Shown: positions 13,075 through 23,042 of the stretch, one piece after another
How the letters are laid out: the number at the start of each line of letters is the position of its first letter
How positions within the stretch are numbered: the first letter of the stretch is position 1
DNA from: an uncultured Lactobacillus sp.
Lineage (GTDB): Bacteria > Bacillota > Bacilli > Lactobacillales > Lactobacillaceae
DNA: 64,000 bases
Reading direction: 5' to 3'
NCBI GenBank assembly: GCA_946482465.1
Contig: CAMLRL010000001.1
Span: 121,489 to 185,488, forward strand
The notes under the pieces: model-generated
The model's input: only the letters and a program-made list of their open reading frames with translations
Told to the model about the DNA's origin: nothing
The model's database searches: none
Position numbers and translations under genes: made by a program

Positions 13075-13299
13075 TTAAACGAAGAGAATCAGGAAAGCAA
13101 CAACAATCGCCAAAATAGGAACGGCTTCAATCAGACCAACACCAATGAACATTGTTGATCTTAAGTTACCGGCGCTTTCTGGTTGACGAGCCATGCTCTC
13201 AACTGTCTTAGTAATAACTTTACCGTTACCCCAAGAAGCTGCTAAAGCAGCAATACCAGCTACGATAGCTGCTGAGATATATTTAAAAGCTTGTGACAT
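13075..13299 (-). CDS. atpE: Fo ATP synthase c subunit (rotor ring)
   Basis: 74-residue two-helix hairpin proteolipid. The polar loop contains ESMARQPE (RQP) and the second helix carries the proton-binding Glu in [14 protein letters not shown]. Part of the rotating membrane ring. 18 bp after atpB. Confidence 0.98.
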   Translation of the reverse strand: MSQAFKYISAAIVAGIAALAASWGNGKVITKTVESMARQPESAGNLRSTMFIGVGLIEAVPILAIVVAFLILFV

Positions 13300-13317
13300 A
13301 TTTAAACCTCCAATAAA

Positions 13318-14031
13318 TTATTCTTTTGTAACTTTTTTCCCAACATAAACCATGGATAAAGTTACGAAAACATATGCCTGGATAGAGCCAATGAAGACAG
13401 AGAATCCTTGCCAGATCATAGCTAACGGTGCTGCTAAAACCAAAGTGGTAACACCAAAGCTGGGAGCAAAGCTATTTCCTATTAAAGTTAATAACACTTC
13501 ACCAGCGTAAATATTACCATATAAACGCAAAGACAATGTCAAGAAGTTAGTGATCTCCTCAATCATATTGATTGGAAACAGGAAACTAACAGGTTCGGCA
13601 TAATTGCGCCAATAGCCACCAGTACCGAATTTTTGCATTCCGAAAGTGAATGAAAGAAGCAAGGTCATCATTGCAAATGACATTGTTGTCACTGGGTCTG
13701 CCGTAGGTGATTTAACAATCATAGTGTCGCCTACTTTAACTTCCAAGAAAAGTCCCAGTTGGTTCATAAACCAAATATAGATAAACAGAACAAAAGCATA
13801 AAGTGAAAGGTGCCTTCTGGCATCAGGATCACTGACATTGTCTTTAACAATACCATCAGTAAAATCAATCAGATATTCTAACACATTTTGCTTTTTATTT
13901 GGCTTCATTTCAACTTTGCGCGAAAGCCAAATGCAAACGAACAAAACCACAGCTGCCATCAATGTTGAGCCTATAATTCCTGTTAAATCAAATTTAAGAC
14001 CCAGGAATTTAAACACAAATGATCTCTCCAA
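13318..14031 (-). CDS. atpB: Fo ATP synthase a subunit
   Basis: 237-residue membrane protein with the a-subunit signature LSLRLYGNIYAGEVLLTLI, which contains the essential Arg of the proton channel. The start is TTG at 14031, supported by AGGGAGG about 10 nt upstream and by MERSFVFKFLGL matching the start of lactobacillar AtpB. No atpI gene precedes it, so this is the first operon gene. Confidence 0.97.
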   Translation of the reverse strand: MERSFVFKFLGLKFDLTGIIGSTLMAAVVLFVCIWLSRKVEMKPNKKQNVLEYLIDFTDGIVKDNVSDPDARRHLSLYAFVLFIYIWFMNQLGLFLEVKVGDTMIVKSPTADPVTTMSFAMMTLLLSFTFGMQKFGTGGYWRNYAEPVSFLFPINMIEEITNFLTLSLRLYGNIYAGEVLLTLIGNSFAPSFGVTTLVLAAPLAMIWQGFSVFIGSIQAYVFVTLSMVYVGKKVTKE

Positions 14032-14148
14032 TACTTCGTGACCTCCCTTCTCGTGCCCAAATTATCGAACACTCATACAATATTAACACCATTCAATAAT
14101 TTTGTGAAAAATGAAAGCGAATTATACGATTATTTTACGCAAAAAAAT

Positions 14149-14778
14149 TTATTTAGTGCCAAATAACCGGTCGCCGGCATCACCTAGACCGGGAGTAATG
14201 TAGCCATTTGGTAATAATTTGTCATCTTCTGCTGCTGTATAAATATCAACGTCAGGATTTTCTTTTTGTATAGCCTTAACTCCCTCAGGTGCGGCAACCA
14301 AAACTGCAAGCTTAATATCTTTTACTCCACGCTTTTTCAAAGCACCAATTGCCATATTTGCAGAGCCACCGGTTGCAAGCATTGGGTCAACCACCAAGCA
14401 TTCACGTTCTGCAACATCCTTAGGCATCTTGCAGAAATATTCGTGCGGCTTAAGAGTTTCCTCATCCCGATACATGCCAATTACTCCTACTTTAGCTGAT
14501 GGAATCATTTCCATTACACCGTTAAGCATACCAATACCTGCACGCAAAATTGGCACAATAGTCAGCTTTTTACCGGCAATTTCTTTTTGAGTAGTCTTGC
14601 CAATTGGTGTTTCAATTTCAACATCTTTTAGTGGCAAATCTCTGGTAATCTCGTAAGTCATCAGCCCACCGATTTCACCAACAATGCGTCTAAACTCGTT
14701 GGAACTTGTTTCCTTACGCCTAATAATTGTTAACTTATGTTGAATTAACGGATGATTCAAAACCGTAAATTTGCCCAT
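14149..14778 (-). CDS. upp: Uracil phosphoribosyltransferase
   Basis: 209 residues, full family length. The PRPP-binding region [19 protein letters not shown] and the uracil-binding [16 protein letters not shown] are intact. Salvages uracil to UMP using PRPP. Strong SD (AGGAGG) before the ATG. It lies 117 bp upstream of atpB in the same direction with no clear terminator between, so partial read-through into the atp operon is possible. Confidence 0.98.
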   Translation of the reverse strand: MGKFTVLNHPLIQHKLTIIRRKETSSNEFRRIVGEIGGLMTYEITRDLPLKDVEIETPIGKTTQKEIAGKKLTIVPILRAGIGMLNGVMEMIPSAKVGVIGMYRDEETLKPHEYFCKMPKDVAERECLVVDPMLATGGSANMAIGALKKRGVKDIKLAVLVAAPEGVKAIQKENPDVDIYTAAEDDKLLPNGYITPGLGDAGDRLFGTK

Positions 14779-14821
14779 CTTTTTCCTCCTATAAACATAA
14801 TTACGTTTACGAGTATTTTAA

Positions 14822-14853
14822 TAAAAAAAGCAAAGGGTTTAAAGTCCTTTGCT
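14822..14853 (-). terminator. Terminator of the tdk-prfA-prmC-sua5 operon
   Basis: On the minus strand AGCAAAGG pairs with CCTTTGCT around an 8-9 nt loop and is followed by a run of seven T, 10 bp beyond the sua5 stop. Confidence 0.85.
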
Positions 14854-14862
14854 ATCAAATTT

Positions 14863-15867
14863 TTATTTTGGCATATAGTGATGACCAGCAGCGGCTTTAT
14901 TCAGTCTATTCATGTAGGCCAAAGTATCTTCACTGCCAGAAAAACCCTGCACAAATATTTGTTTAATATTAGGTTTATCATCAAAGTAACGTAATCCTCC
15001 AAAAAGATTATGATCAGCATCTGCCAAATTTTTACCCAAATTAAATTTATTAGCAGCTGGCAACTCAATCTCATTGAGAATTTTACCTAATGCCATTACC
15101 CCTGTTTCATTAGTCAAATTAAGGTGAGCAAAATCCTTGGGATCATCAACAACGACAACTGGGGCACTAGGAGCATAATGACGGTACTTCATACCGGGAG
15201 CCTTAGGTACATCTTTATCGGCAACTTTGCCCGTATTAATCAAAACTTTTTCTCCTAAAGCTGCACTTAATTCTTCAGGCGTAATAGCACCGGGACGTAA
15301 AACAATAGGAGTTGCCACTGATAAGTCAATAATAGTCGATTCTAATCCCACCTCTGTTGGCCCGCCGTTAATAATAGCAGCAATTTTACCTTTCAAGTCG
15401 TGATATACGTGTTCGGCAGTAGTGGGACTTGGTTTAGTCGAAGTGTTTGCTGAAGGACCGACTATTGGGTAGCCTAATTTACTGATTAGTTCATGCGTTA
15501 ATTCATCATTAGGGCACCGAAAAGCTACCGTATCAAGTCCACCGGTCACAGCTTTAGGCAAGCTATGAGGCTTAACGTATAGTAATAGAGTCAATGGACC
15601 GGGCCAAAATTTTTTGATTAATTTTTGCGCACGTTCTGGAACTTCCTTAGCATATTCAGCCATCATAGTGGCATCAGAAACAGTGACGATTAACGGATTA
15701 TCACTGGGACGACCTTTTGCTGCATAAACACTTTTAACAGCTTGCTCATTAGTAGCAATTGCACCCAAGCCATAAACTGTTTCAGTGGGAAAAGCGACTA
15801 AATCTCCTTGAGCGAGTAATTTTACTGCATCATCAATTTGATTCTGTGAAAAAATTTTAGTTTCCAT
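14863..15867 (-). CDS. sua5: L-threonylcarbamoyladenylate synthase, two-domain Sua5 type
   Basis: 334 residues. The N-terminal YrdC domain (about 1-205) has GDLVAFPTETVYGLG and KGRPSDNPLIV; the C-terminal Sua5 domain (about 225-334) follows the linker GMKYRHYAPSAPVVVVDD, so it is Sua5 rather than the shorter TsaC. It makes threonylcarbamoyl-AMP for the t6A37 modification of ANN-decoding tRNAs. Overlaps prmC by one base, hence coupled translation of two translation-quality genes. Confidence 0.95.
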   Translation of the reverse strand: METKIFSQNQIDDAVKLLAQGDLVAFPTETVYGLGAIATNEQAVKSVYAAKGRPSDNPLIVTVSDATMMAEYAKEVPERAQKLIKKFWPGPLTLLLYVKPHSLPKAVTGGLDTVAFRCPNDELTHELISKLGYPIVGPSANTSTKPSPTTAEHVYHDLKGKIAAIINGGPTEVGLESTIIDLSVATPIVLRPGAITPEELSAALGEKVLINTGKVADKDVPKAPGMKYRHYAPSAPVVVVDDPKDFAHLNLTNETGVMALGKILNEIELPAANKFNLGKNLADADHNLFGGLRYFDDKPNIKQIFVQGFSGSEDTLAYMNRLNKAAAGHHYMPK

Positions 15868-16715
15868 TATTTATTCCACTTCCCTTTTACCATCCGCGGC
15901 TTGCCAGACAAATCATTTTTAAACTCAATTGTAAAATCAGGTAATTCTTGAGCAAAAAGCTCTGCCAGCTGATCTTTCTCACTAAAGCCAAACTCCAAGA
16001 AAAATTCGCCGCCAGAATTGAGGTGCTCGCGCACTTGTTTAACAAATTTCTGGTAAAATTCGATCCCATTCTGACCGCCAAAAAGTGCCTCTTGCGGTTC
16101 GTTTTGCAAAACATTTTGATCCATAATATCTTTTTCCGATTCCTTAATATAAGGAGGATTAGAAATGATTTTATCGAATTTTTCCAGACCAATTAAAATA
16201 TTTGCTTTGCGTACTGTCACATCAACTTTATGAATTAAGAAATTTTCCTCACTCGTTCTTAAAGCGGCATCAGTAACATCTGAAGCATATAGATTAAGCT
16301 TTGTAATATTCTTTTTGGCTGCTTCTTTAGCTAAAGCCACCGTAATGCAGCCTGAGCCAGTACCCAAATCAAGCACCTTATCACCAGTAGTTAAATCTGC
16401 TAAGGCCCATTCTACTAATTCTTCGGTTTCAAAGCGCGGAATTAAAACTCCCCGTTGAACCAAAATTTTATAACCTAAAAACCACGAGTAGCCCAAAATA
16501 TATTGGGGTGAAATTCCTTTAGCCAGCTTTTTGACGTCTTTTTGCGCTTGCTTAACCTGATCTGGAGTAACCTGCAGATCTTGTTTCAATTGAAACTCGC
16601 TTGGATTTAACTCCAGCCTTTCAGCCAGTAAAAAGTCAATATCCTCAGGTCTTGCTTCTGGTGCAGTTTCAGCTGCCCATATCCGCAGACTTTTTAAAGT
16701 GTCAATTTTAGACAT
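15867..16715 (-). CDS. prmC: Release factor glutamine methyltransferase PrmC
   Basis: 282 residues. SAM-binding motif [15 protein letters not shown] and the catalytic NPPY motif ([10 protein letters not shown]) are present, after a helical N-terminal domain (about 1-85). It methylates the GGQ glutamine of release factors. Overlaps the prfA end by 8 bp and the sua5 start by 1 bp. Confidence 0.97.
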   Translation of the reverse strand: MSKIDTLKSLRIWAAETAPEARPEDIDFLLAERLELNPSEFQLKQDLQVTPDQVKQAQKDVKKLAKGISPQYILGYSWFLGYKILVQRGVLIPRFETEELVEWALADLTTGDKVLDLGTGSGCITVALAKEAAKKNITKLNLYASDVTDAALRTSEENFLIHKVDVTVRKANILIGLEKFDKIISNPPYIKESEKDIMDQNVLQNEPQEALFGGQNGIEFYQKFVKQVREHLNSGGEFFLEFGFSEKDQLAELFAQELPDFTIEFKNDLSGKPRMVKGKWNK

Positions 16716-17796
16716 TTTGTTCAGCCAGCTCCTCCAATTGCTTAGTTTGATTATATAAAATTAAAGCATCAATAATTTCGTCAAGCTCGCCGTTCATTAT
16801 GCGGTCAAGCTTATTCAGAGTCAAACCGATACGGTGATCGGTAACACGGTTTTGCGGATAGTTATAAGTTCTAATCCGTTCTGAACGGTCACCCGTTCCG
16901 ACAGCATTTTTACGTTTAGCATCATATTGATCACGGTTTTGACTTTCATAATAATCATAAACACGTGATTTCAAAATTTGCATCGCTTTTTCACGGTTTT
17001 GTTGTTGACTACGTTGGTCTTGCATTGCGACAACGATACCAGTTGGCAGGTGCGTCATGCGGACCGCACTGGAAGTTTTGTTAATGTGCTGCCCACCGGC
17101 ACCACTTGAGCGGTAGACGTCAACCCGAATATCTTTTGGATCTAAATCAAGGTCTACCTGTTCGTATTCAGGCATAACCGCTACAGTTGCTGTTGAAGTA
17201 TGTACACGACCTTGTGATTCGGTCACAGGAACTCTTTGCACACGGTGAGCACCGTTTTCATATTTAAGCTTAGAATAAACCTTATCGCCCGTAATCATGA
17301 TTGCGATCCGCTTATAACCACCAACTTCTGTCGGTTCGCTATCAACTACAGAAACCTGCCAGTTTTGTCTTTCCGCATATTTTTCATACATTCTGAGCAA
17401 ATCACCGGCAAATAAAGAAGCTTCATCCCCACCTGCTGCTCCTCTAATTTCCATAATAATGTCTTTATCATCATTAGGGTCTTTAGGCAGCATTAAGATC
17501 TTAATCTCATCTTCAAGTTGGGCGATTTCATCTTCCAAATCATTATTTTCTTCTTTGGCCATTTCTACCAAATCGGAGTCGCTTTCGCTTGCAATAATAT
17601 CTTTATTATCCGCAATTTCTTTTTTATCAGCCTTAAACTTGCGGTATTTTTGAACCACATCTCTCAGATCTGCTTCTTCTTTTGATACCTCCATATACCT
17701 TTTGGTATCATTGATAACCTCTGGATCGGCCATCATCTCTTGCAGTTCATCATAATGAGCAACAAGACCTTCAAGCTGCGCCATAATTTTATCCAT
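16708..17796 (-). CDS. prfA: Peptide chain release factor 1
   Basis: 362 residues, full length. The GGQ loop [19 protein letters not shown] (about 230-250) is intact and there is no frameshift site, as expected for RF1 rather than RF2. It ends translation at UAA and UAG. 17 bp downstream of tdk and overlapping prmC, the enzyme that methylates it. Confidence 0.98.
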   Translation of the reverse strand: MDKIMAQLEGLVAHYDELQEMMADPEVINDTKRYMEVSKEEADLRDVVQKYRKFKADKKEIADNKDIIASESDSDLVEMAKEENNDLEDEIAQLEDEIKILMLPKDPNDDKDIIMEIRGAAGGDEASLFAGDLLRMYEKYAERQNWQVSVVDSEPTEVGGYKRIAIMITGDKVYSKLKYENGAHRVQRVPVTESQGRVHTSTATVAVMPEYEQVDLDLDPKDIRVDVYRSSGAGGQHINKTSSAVRMTHLPTGIVVAMQDQRSQQQNREKAMQILKSRVYDYYESQNRDQYDAKRKNAVGTGDRSERIRTYNYPQNRVTDHRIGLTLNKLDRIMNGELDEIIDALILYNQTKQLEELAEQNV

Positions 17797-17813
17797 GTTC
17801 TATTAATCCCTCT

Positions 17814-18413
17814 CTATCTTGATTGACTTGGGTGAAAATAATGAAAACGACAAACTGGGTAGTAGCTTTCATCCCCACCTATTTGTACCTGTTCTCCTTC
17901 ATAAACCGGCTTGCCATTATGTATCCGTTGATTCATTGTAGCCTTTCTACCACAGTAGTGGCAAATTGTTTTTATTTCTTTAATCTTATCAGCAAAAATC
18001 AACAGGTTCTTCGTTCCCTCAAATAAATTATTTTGGAAGTCATTTTTTAAGCCAAAAGTCATTACCGGAATACCTAAATCATCAACTATTTTGGCACATT
18101 CCACTACGTGATGCCGTTCTAAAAATTGTGCTTCATCAACAAACACGCAGGCAATTTCACCATCTCCGCGCGCTTTTTCCTGCTCGTTTACTTCCTTAAT
18201 ATAAGCAAAAATATCAAAGTCGTGATCTATAGGAACTGCGTTTCTGTGCAACCCAATCCTTGACGCCACAGTACCAACTCCACTGCGATTATCAATACCG
18301 CTTGTTAATAAAACAATTTTCCGACCTTGAGCCTCATAATTATGAGCGTCTTTCAGTATTTCCAAAGTTTTGCCACTGCTCATAGTGCCATACTCAAAAA
18401 ATAGTTGTGCCAT
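17814..18413 (-). CDS. tdk: Thymidine kinase
   Basis: 199 residues of the type II TK family. P-loop [11 protein letters not shown] at the N-terminus, DEAQF Walker B-like motif ([10 protein letters not shown]), and zinc ligands in CHYCGRKAT and VCRFHY. Phosphorylates thymidine to dTMP. First gene of the minus-strand operon; divergent from murT. Confidence 0.97.
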   Translation of the reverse strand: MAQLFFEYGTMSSGKTLEILKDAHNYEAQGRKIVLLTSGIDNRSGVGTVASRIGLHRNAVPIDHDFDIFAYIKEVNEQEKARGDGEIACVFVDEAQFLERHHVVECAKIVDDLGIPVMTFGLKNDFQNNLFEGTKNLLIFADKIKEIKTICHYCGRKATMNQRIHNGKPVYEGEQVQIGGDESYYPVCRFHYFHPSQSR

Positions 18414-18559
18414 TCTTGCTCCTTTGTTTCATTTAAATTCACCTAACTCATCTAGTATAATGTAAAAATAAAATAAGTGCAGTTAAATAGTCGCTAAAAA
18501 CTCGTTTTCAGTTCGTGGCTATGCTATAGTTGTTAATGATTTTAAAGCGAGGGAAGAAT

Positions 18560-19912
18560 ATGAGTTTTAAATCTGGAATTGCTAAAGTTGCCGGCAAATC
18601 GAGTTATTGGTTTTTACATAATGTACTTAAAGGCGGAACCAGTTTCCCCGGCAAGTTAGCTATGGATATTGATCCTGCAATTTTGAAAACATTAGCTGAA
18701 GGCTACGAAACGGTTATTGTTACCGGAACAAATGGTAAAACAATGACAACGGCATTAATCGTAGCAGCACTGCGGGAAAAATACGGCGACGTTTTGACCA
18801 ATCCGTCCGGCTCTAATATGCAGCAGGGAATCATTACCGCCTTTTTGGCACACAAGAAGAAAAAGGCCAAGAGGCCAATAGCAGTACTGGAAGTTGATGA
18901 AGCTAACGTCAAAATGGTAACGGAACTGGTTCATCCCAGCGTTTTTGTTTTAACCAATATTTTTCGCGATCAAATGGATCGCTACGGTGAAATCTATACC
19001 ACTTACGAAAAAATTGTTGCTGGAATTAAATTAGCACCTGAAGCAACCATCATTGCAAATGGTGATGCCAGTATCTTTTCTTCCGTTGATTTGCCTAATC
19101 CTAAAATCTATTACGGCTTTAAACTGCCAGATGATAATCCACAAAATGATCTGAAGGCTCCCGTTAATACTGACGGTATCTTATGTCCTCAATGCGATCA
19201 TATTTTGCACTATCACGAACGCATTTACGCTAACTTGGGTGATTTTTTCTGCCCCAACTGTCAATACCACAGACCGGAGCTAACATATTCTGTTAACAAG
19301 ATTATTGAACAAACGCCGAATAAACTTGAGTTTCAGATGGGTAGCAAAAACTACATTATAAACATTGGTGGTACTTATAACATCTATAATGCTTTGGCAG
19401 CTTATTCTGTGGCACGTCACTTTGGCTTAAGCGAAGATGAAATTGCGCAAGCTTTTGCCAGAAATAAACGTATTTTTGGTAGACAAGAGTTAATTAAATA
19501 TGAAGGAAAAGAAATTGATCTGATCTTGGTTAAAAATCCGGTGGGATTAGACGAAGTACTGCACATGCTTAGCACTGAAAAAGATGACTATTCCCTAGTT
19601 GCTCTGCTTAATGCTAATCACGCTGACGGCATCGACACTTCTTGGATATGGGACGGTCAATTTGAAGACCTCAACCATAAGCAAATTAAAAAAATTCTGG
19701 TTGGTGGACAGCGCTGGCATGACATGGGCTTTCGTCTTGAAGTCGCCGGCTTTGACCCCGGTAAAATGGTTACCTGCACAGATAATGAGGAAGTAATCGC
19801 CAATATTGCCAATTTGCCAACTAAAAAAGTTTATATTTTATCTACCTATACTGCTATGCTTTCTTTACGTAAAACTATGGCTGAAAAGAAAATCGTTAAG
19901 GCAGGCATGTAA
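18560..19912 (+). CDS. murT: MurT, lipid II isoglutaminyl synthase catalytic subunit
   Basis: 450 residues. Mur-ligase ATP loop TVIVTGTNGKTMTTALI, the metal/ATP motif VLEVDEAN, a Cys4 zinc ribbon inserted in the centre (CPQCDH ... CPNCQ, about 212-237) that is characteristic of MurT, and a C-terminal DUF1727 domain with the LLNANHADGIDTSWIWD motif. With GatD it amidates D-Glu of the stem peptide to D-iso-Gln. The start at 18560 follows GAGGGAAG. Odd: murT normally has gatD directly downstream, but here a terminator and opposite-strand genes follow. Confidence 0.95.
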   Translation: MSFKSGIAKVAGKSSYWFLHNVLKGGTSFPGKLAMDIDPAILKTLAEGYETVIVTGTNGKTMTTALIVAALREKYGDVLTNPSGSNMQQGIITAFLAHKKKKAKRPIAVLEVDEANVKMVTELVHPSVFVLTNIFRDQMDRYGEIYTTYEKIVAGIKLAPEATIIANGDASIFSSVDLPNPKIYYGFKLPDDNPQNDLKAPVNTDGILCPQCDHILHYHERIYANLGDFFCPNCQYHRPELTYSVNKIIEQTPNKLEFQMGSKNYIINIGGTYNIYNALAAYSVARHFGLSEDEIAQAFARNKRIFGRQELIKYEGKEIDLILVKNPVGLDEVLHMLSTEKDDYSLVALLNANHADGIDTSWIWDGQFEDLNHKQIKKILVGGQRWHDMGFRLEVAGFDPGKMVTCTDNEEVIANIANLPTKKVYILSTYTAMLSLRKTMAEKKIVKAGM

Positions 19913-19923
19913 TTATTTAAGTA

Positions 19924-19967
19924 AAAATATCCGCAAAACGCTGGTTGTATGTTTTGCGGGTATTTTT
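19924..19967 (+). terminator. Terminator after murT
   Basis: AAAATATCCGCAAAAC pairs with GTTTTGCGGGTATTTT, 12 nt after the murT stop, with a T-rich tail. It confirms that murT is not followed by another gene of its operon. Confidence 0.9.
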
Positions 19968-20005
19968 TATTTTTAAACTTAATTAGAACACTTGAATGGT
20001 TAAAA

Positions 20006-20386
20006 CTAATTATCCCTACCTATATTTAAGTCAATGCCTTTTTGGTGCAAATTAGCCAAACAAGCTTTTAAATAGGCAGCATCATGCTCTGGGTAGATGG
20101 GGTATGTCCAAGGAATAGCAGCTAAATTTTCGTATCTAGCACAATACTGTCCGCGATAATATGGATCAAACCATTTAATATCCGGATGATAGTGGCGCCT
20201 TGCCATTTCAGCTAAAACTAATAAATGAAATTGATAAAGTTTATAGGGCGAATATTGAAAAACATAGTTAACAGTGGCATGAGGTTTACCCCAGCCACGC
20301 CCGCGTAAAGCGGCAATTTCGCGGTGTTGCCCTAATAATTGTTGCCGGGGCAATTGCCAGATTAGTTCTTGGTGCCATAATCTCAT
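20006..20386 (-). CDS. Pyrimidine-dimer glycosylase-like protein (Pyr_excise / TIGR02328 type)
   Basis: 126 residues. The start MRLWHQELIWQLPRQQLLGQ, the HREIAALRGRGWGK segment, and the spacing of Tyr/His residues match the family related to T4 DenV endonuclease V. DenV cleaves at UV-induced pyrimidine dimers; the lactobacillar family has not, to my knowledge, been tested biochemically. Its ATG overlaps the stop of the upstream DUF1722 gene by 4 bp, implying coupled translation. Confidence 0.75.
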   Translation of the reverse strand: MRLWHQELIWQLPRQQLLGQHREIAALRGRGWGKPHATVNYVFQYSPYKLYQFHLLVLAEMARRHYHPDIKWFDPYYRGQYCARYENLAAIPWTYPIYPEHDAAYLKACLANLHQKGIDLNIGRDN

Positions 20387-20763
20387 GATTGTGCTTGAGC
20401 CTCCAGCATTAACCGTGAATTTAATAAGTAGGTAACTTGATATTTGTTGGTTAGATCGCTTAAAAACGGACCTAATTCATCATCTTGCGGCGTCAATTTT
20501 TGCAACAAGAGTAAATAAGTTTGTTTTTCTTGGGGTGTACAAATTTTCTTAAAATAACCCCAGACATGTTGATAGGCATTGGTTAATGTTTTAGTAGTGG
20601 GCGCTTGACTGGCTGCTTGTGCTAGCAATTGCTCAAATTCAGTTTCTTTTTGTTCTGACCACATATTATCCTTAGCTAACAATCGAATCTGCTCATAACA
20701 TGCTTGAGAGTGAGCCATTACCCAATATTTGTTATAAGCCCAGTCTTCCTGCCATTTAATCAT
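20383..20763 (-). CDS. DUF1722 (YbgA-like) protein
   Basis: 126 residues with DUF1722 features: WVMAHSQACYEQI near the N-terminus, LTNAYQHVWGYFKK in the middle, and a C-terminal helical part. In other bacteria this domain sits beside or fused to DUF523 and near photolyase genes. Here it is translationally coupled to a DenV-like gene, which suggests a two-gene UV-damage unit; this is inference from position. Confidence 0.75.
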   Translation of the reverse strand: MIKWQEDWAYNKYWVMAHSQACYEQIRLLAKDNMWSEQKETEFEQLLAQAASQAPTTKTLTNAYQHVWGYFKKICTPQEKQTYLLLLQKLTPQDDELGPFLSDLTNKYQVTYLLNSRLMLEAQAQS

Positions 20764-20984
20764 TTACCTAACTCCATTTTTGTAATCTTATTATAAAAAG
20801 TGCATATTTAGTTATCATTTTATTAACGAAAATTCTAACTGACTGCATTTTAGGCCAAATATGAACTTGGTACAAATGATTAAGTCTAACAGGGTGATTT
20901 GCAAATTTAACTAAGATTTTTGCTATAACTAAATGCCTTTAATATTCCACCCCTTTTGAGTTAGCGTATGAAAATATAGACACA

Positions 20985-21021
20985 ATAATACCCCCAAAGC
21001 TTTTTAATTCGGGGGTATTAT
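20985..21021 (-). terminator. Terminator of the galactitol-type PTS operon
   Basis: A perfect 11-bp stem ATAATACCCCC / GGGGGTATTAT around a 15-nt loop, 10 bp beyond the dehydrogenase stop. The following T tract is short, but the stem is stable. Confidence 0.75.
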
Positions 21022-21030
21022 AAAACCAAA

Positions 21031-21780
21031 TTATCTGACCGTTCTGTTACCATCAAGCAAAATTGTTTGACCCTGAATATACGAATTTTCAGGACTAGCT
21101 AAGAAGTATGCCAGATTGGCAACGTCCGAAACAGTCCCAATTCTTCTAACCGCAATTTGTTTTAGTAAAGGCGCCAAACTTTCCTTAGTAGGATAATGCA
21201 CGCTTAACAAGCCGGAGTCAATTACCCGTGGTGCAATAGCATTAACGGTTACCCCTTTTGGTCCCAGTTCCTTAGCAAGACCGCGCATCAGTCCTTCTCC
21301 GCCGGCTTTTGAAGCAGGATAAGCTACGCCGCCGCCAGTTCCACTAAGAGCTGAACCAGAGCTGATAAATACAATACTGCCCTTGTTCTCCAGAAATTCT
21401 TGATAAAAGGCTTTAACAGTGTAAAAGTAACCACTTAAGTTGATATTAAGCACTTTTTGCCATTCTGCCGGTGTTATTTCGGATACTTTATCAGCGTAGG
21501 CAATACCTGCATCAAGTACAAGGACGTCAATTCTATCAAATTCAGCCATTACTTGGTCATGAACGTTTTGTAAATCCTGATAGTTAGAAACGTCCGTTTT
21601 AATAAAAAGAGATTTTTGATATTTATTTGTTATCTCTGCCGCAGTTTGCTTTCCCTTTTCACTGTCATAATCAACAATGACCGTATTCGCACCGTTTGCG
21701 GCAAACTTTTCTGCTATTCCTTTACCAATACCGTTAGCGCCGCCTGTTACCAGTACAACCTGTCCGTCAAACTTTTTCAT
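21031..21780 (-). CDS. Short-chain dehydrogenase/reductase (polyol or sugar type)
   Basis: 249 residues, classical SDR. Cofactor motif VLVTGGANGIGKGIA, NAG-like motif LDAGIAYADK, and the catalytic Ser/Tyr/Lys arrangement in ISSGSALSG and YPASKAGGEG. Asp in IVDYDSEKG after beta2 favours NAD(H). The start at 21780 (MKKFDGQVV) is used since AGAAAGGAT lies just upstream and the longer form overlaps the SIS gene. Last gene of the PTS operon; by context it oxidises a phosphorylated or free sugar alcohol. Substrate unknown. Confidence 0.85.
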   Translation of the reverse strand: MKKFDGQVVLVTGGANGIGKGIAEKFAANGANTVIVDYDSEKGKQTAAEITNKYQKSLFIKTDVSNYQDLQNVHDQVMAEFDRIDVLVLDAGIAYADKVSEITPAEWQKVLNINLSGYFYTVKAFYQEFLENKGSIVFISSGSALSGTGGGVAYPASKAGGEGLMRGLAKELGPKGVTVNAIAPRVIDSGLLSVHYPTKESLAPLLKQIAVRRIGTVSDVANLAYFLASPENSYIQGQTILLDGNRTVR

Positions 21781-21797
21781 ATTATCTATCCTTTCTC

Positions 21798-22370
21798 TCA
21801 CTCAAAATCCGCGTGTCTTTGATACATTGACGCTGAAGTTTCACCGGTCTGATCCATTAAATTCATTACTATGCCGTCAAAAGTTAAAAATGATAGTTGT
21901 TCAAATACCGAGCCCATTGGTTGCGTAAAACCAGTAGTTTTATCTTGCGCTGTCTTGGTTTTTCCCGGAATAATCATTGTATAATTTGCAAGTTTCGCAA
22001 TAGTAGATTCCTTAGTAGTAGAAAACAAGATGATTTTTACTTTGGCAGCTGCAGCTTTTTGCGCTAAGGCCTTTAAACTAGTAGTTTCTCCGGAGCCGGA
22101 ACAGATAATTAATAAATCTCCCGGCTGTGAATGGGGTGAACTGATTTCTCCGACGATGCTAACTGCAAATCCTAAATGCAACAACCTATTGCCAAAGCCC
22201 CGCACAGCCAAGCCAGAACGGCCAGCACCTGCTAAAAATATATGATTAGCATGCAATATTTCAGTCACAACTAAAGCAATATCAGCTGTATCTTCTTGTT
22301 CCGCATAATGTGTCAACTGGTTTAAAATTTTTAATGTGTAATTTTGCAATTTCTTTTCTCTTTTCATCAC
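21798..22370 (-). CDS. SIS-domain sugar isomerase, 6-phospho-3-hexuloisomerase-like
   Basis: 190 residues. SIS-domain signatures FLAGAGRSGLAVRGFGNRLL and IICSGSGETTSLKALAQKA are present, and PMGSVFEQLSFLTFD near the C-terminus matches hexuloisomerases (HxlB/PHI), which convert D-arabino-3-hexulose 6-phosphate and fructose 6-phosphate. Its start overlaps the epimerase stop by one base. In this operon it probably isomerises the ketose phosphate that the epimerase or dehydrogenase produces, rather than serving formaldehyde fixation, since no hexulose-phosphate synthase is present. Confidence 0.8.
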   Translation of the reverse strand: MMKREKKLQNYTLKILNQLTHYAEQEDTADIALVVTEILHANHIFLAGAGRSGLAVRGFGNRLLHLGFAVSIVGEISSPHSQPGDLLIICSGSGETTSLKALAQKAAAAKVKIILFSTTKESTIAKLANYTMIIPGKTKTAQDKTTGFTQPMGSVFEQLSFLTFDGIVMNLMDQTGETSASMYQRHADFE

Positions 22371-23017
22371 TATTTGACTGCATTTCTGAGCTTAAGCAGT
22401 TGCTGTTTCACTTGGTTACCATTAAATAAATAACCACCTACTACCAACATATCTGCTCCTGCAGCAGCACACTGTGCGGCATATTCATCATTTATTCCAC
22501 CGTCCACTTCAATCTTGATGTCGCATCCCTTGACCATTTCCCGTACGTTTTTAATCTTGTCAACGGTTTGCGGAATAAATCTTTGCCCAGGCTGACCAGG
22601 ATTAATCGACATGACCAATACATAGTCAATTTCATCTAAGAGGTATTTCAAGACTGTTTCCGGCGTTCCGGGACTTAAAGCAACACCAGCTTTGCAGCCG
22701 GCTTTTTTAATTTGCTGTAAAACAAAATGGATGTGCGGTGTTGATTCATAATGAACGCAGATCATTTCCGCACCTGTAGCAATAGCATCATCTAAATGTG
22801 CCAACGGCTGGGCAAGCATCATATGAATATCAAATTTCATGTTGCTGTATTCTTTCAGCGCCTGAACCTGATTAGGACCAAAAGCAATGTTAGAAACAAA
22901 ATTGCCATCCATCATGTCTACGTGCAAAGTCCTAACGTTTTCACTTTCTAAAATGTCAATTTCCTTTTGCAGATTAAGAATATCTGCGCCAAAAATTGAC
23001 GGTAATATTTCACTCAT
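22370..23017 (-). CDS. Ribulose-phosphate 3-epimerase family protein (Rpe/AlsE/SgcE type)
   Basis: 215-residue TIM barrel. Metal/substrate motifs LHVDMMDGNFVSNIAFGP, VMSINPGQPGQRFIP and IEVDGGINDE are intact. The family covers ribulose 5-phosphate 3-epimerase and D-allulose 6-phosphate 3-epimerase. Placement directly after a galactitol-type PTS and before a hexuloisomerase argues for a catabolic, possibly hexulose-phosphate, substrate rather than the housekeeping Rpe. Overlaps the SIS gene by one base. Confidence 0.85.
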   Translation of the reverse strand: MSEILPSIFGADILNLQKEIDILESENVRTLHVDMMDGNFVSNIAFGPNQVQALKEYSNMKFDIHMMLAQPLAHLDDAIATGAEMICVHYESTPHIHFVLQQIKKAGCKAGVALSPGTPETVLKYLLDEIDYVLVMSINPGQPGQRFIPQTVDKIKNVREMVKGCDIKIEVDGGINDEYAAQCAAAGADMLVVGGYLFNGNQVKQQLLKLRNAVK

Positions 23018-23042
23018 ATTTTGGATAACCCCATATATCTTT

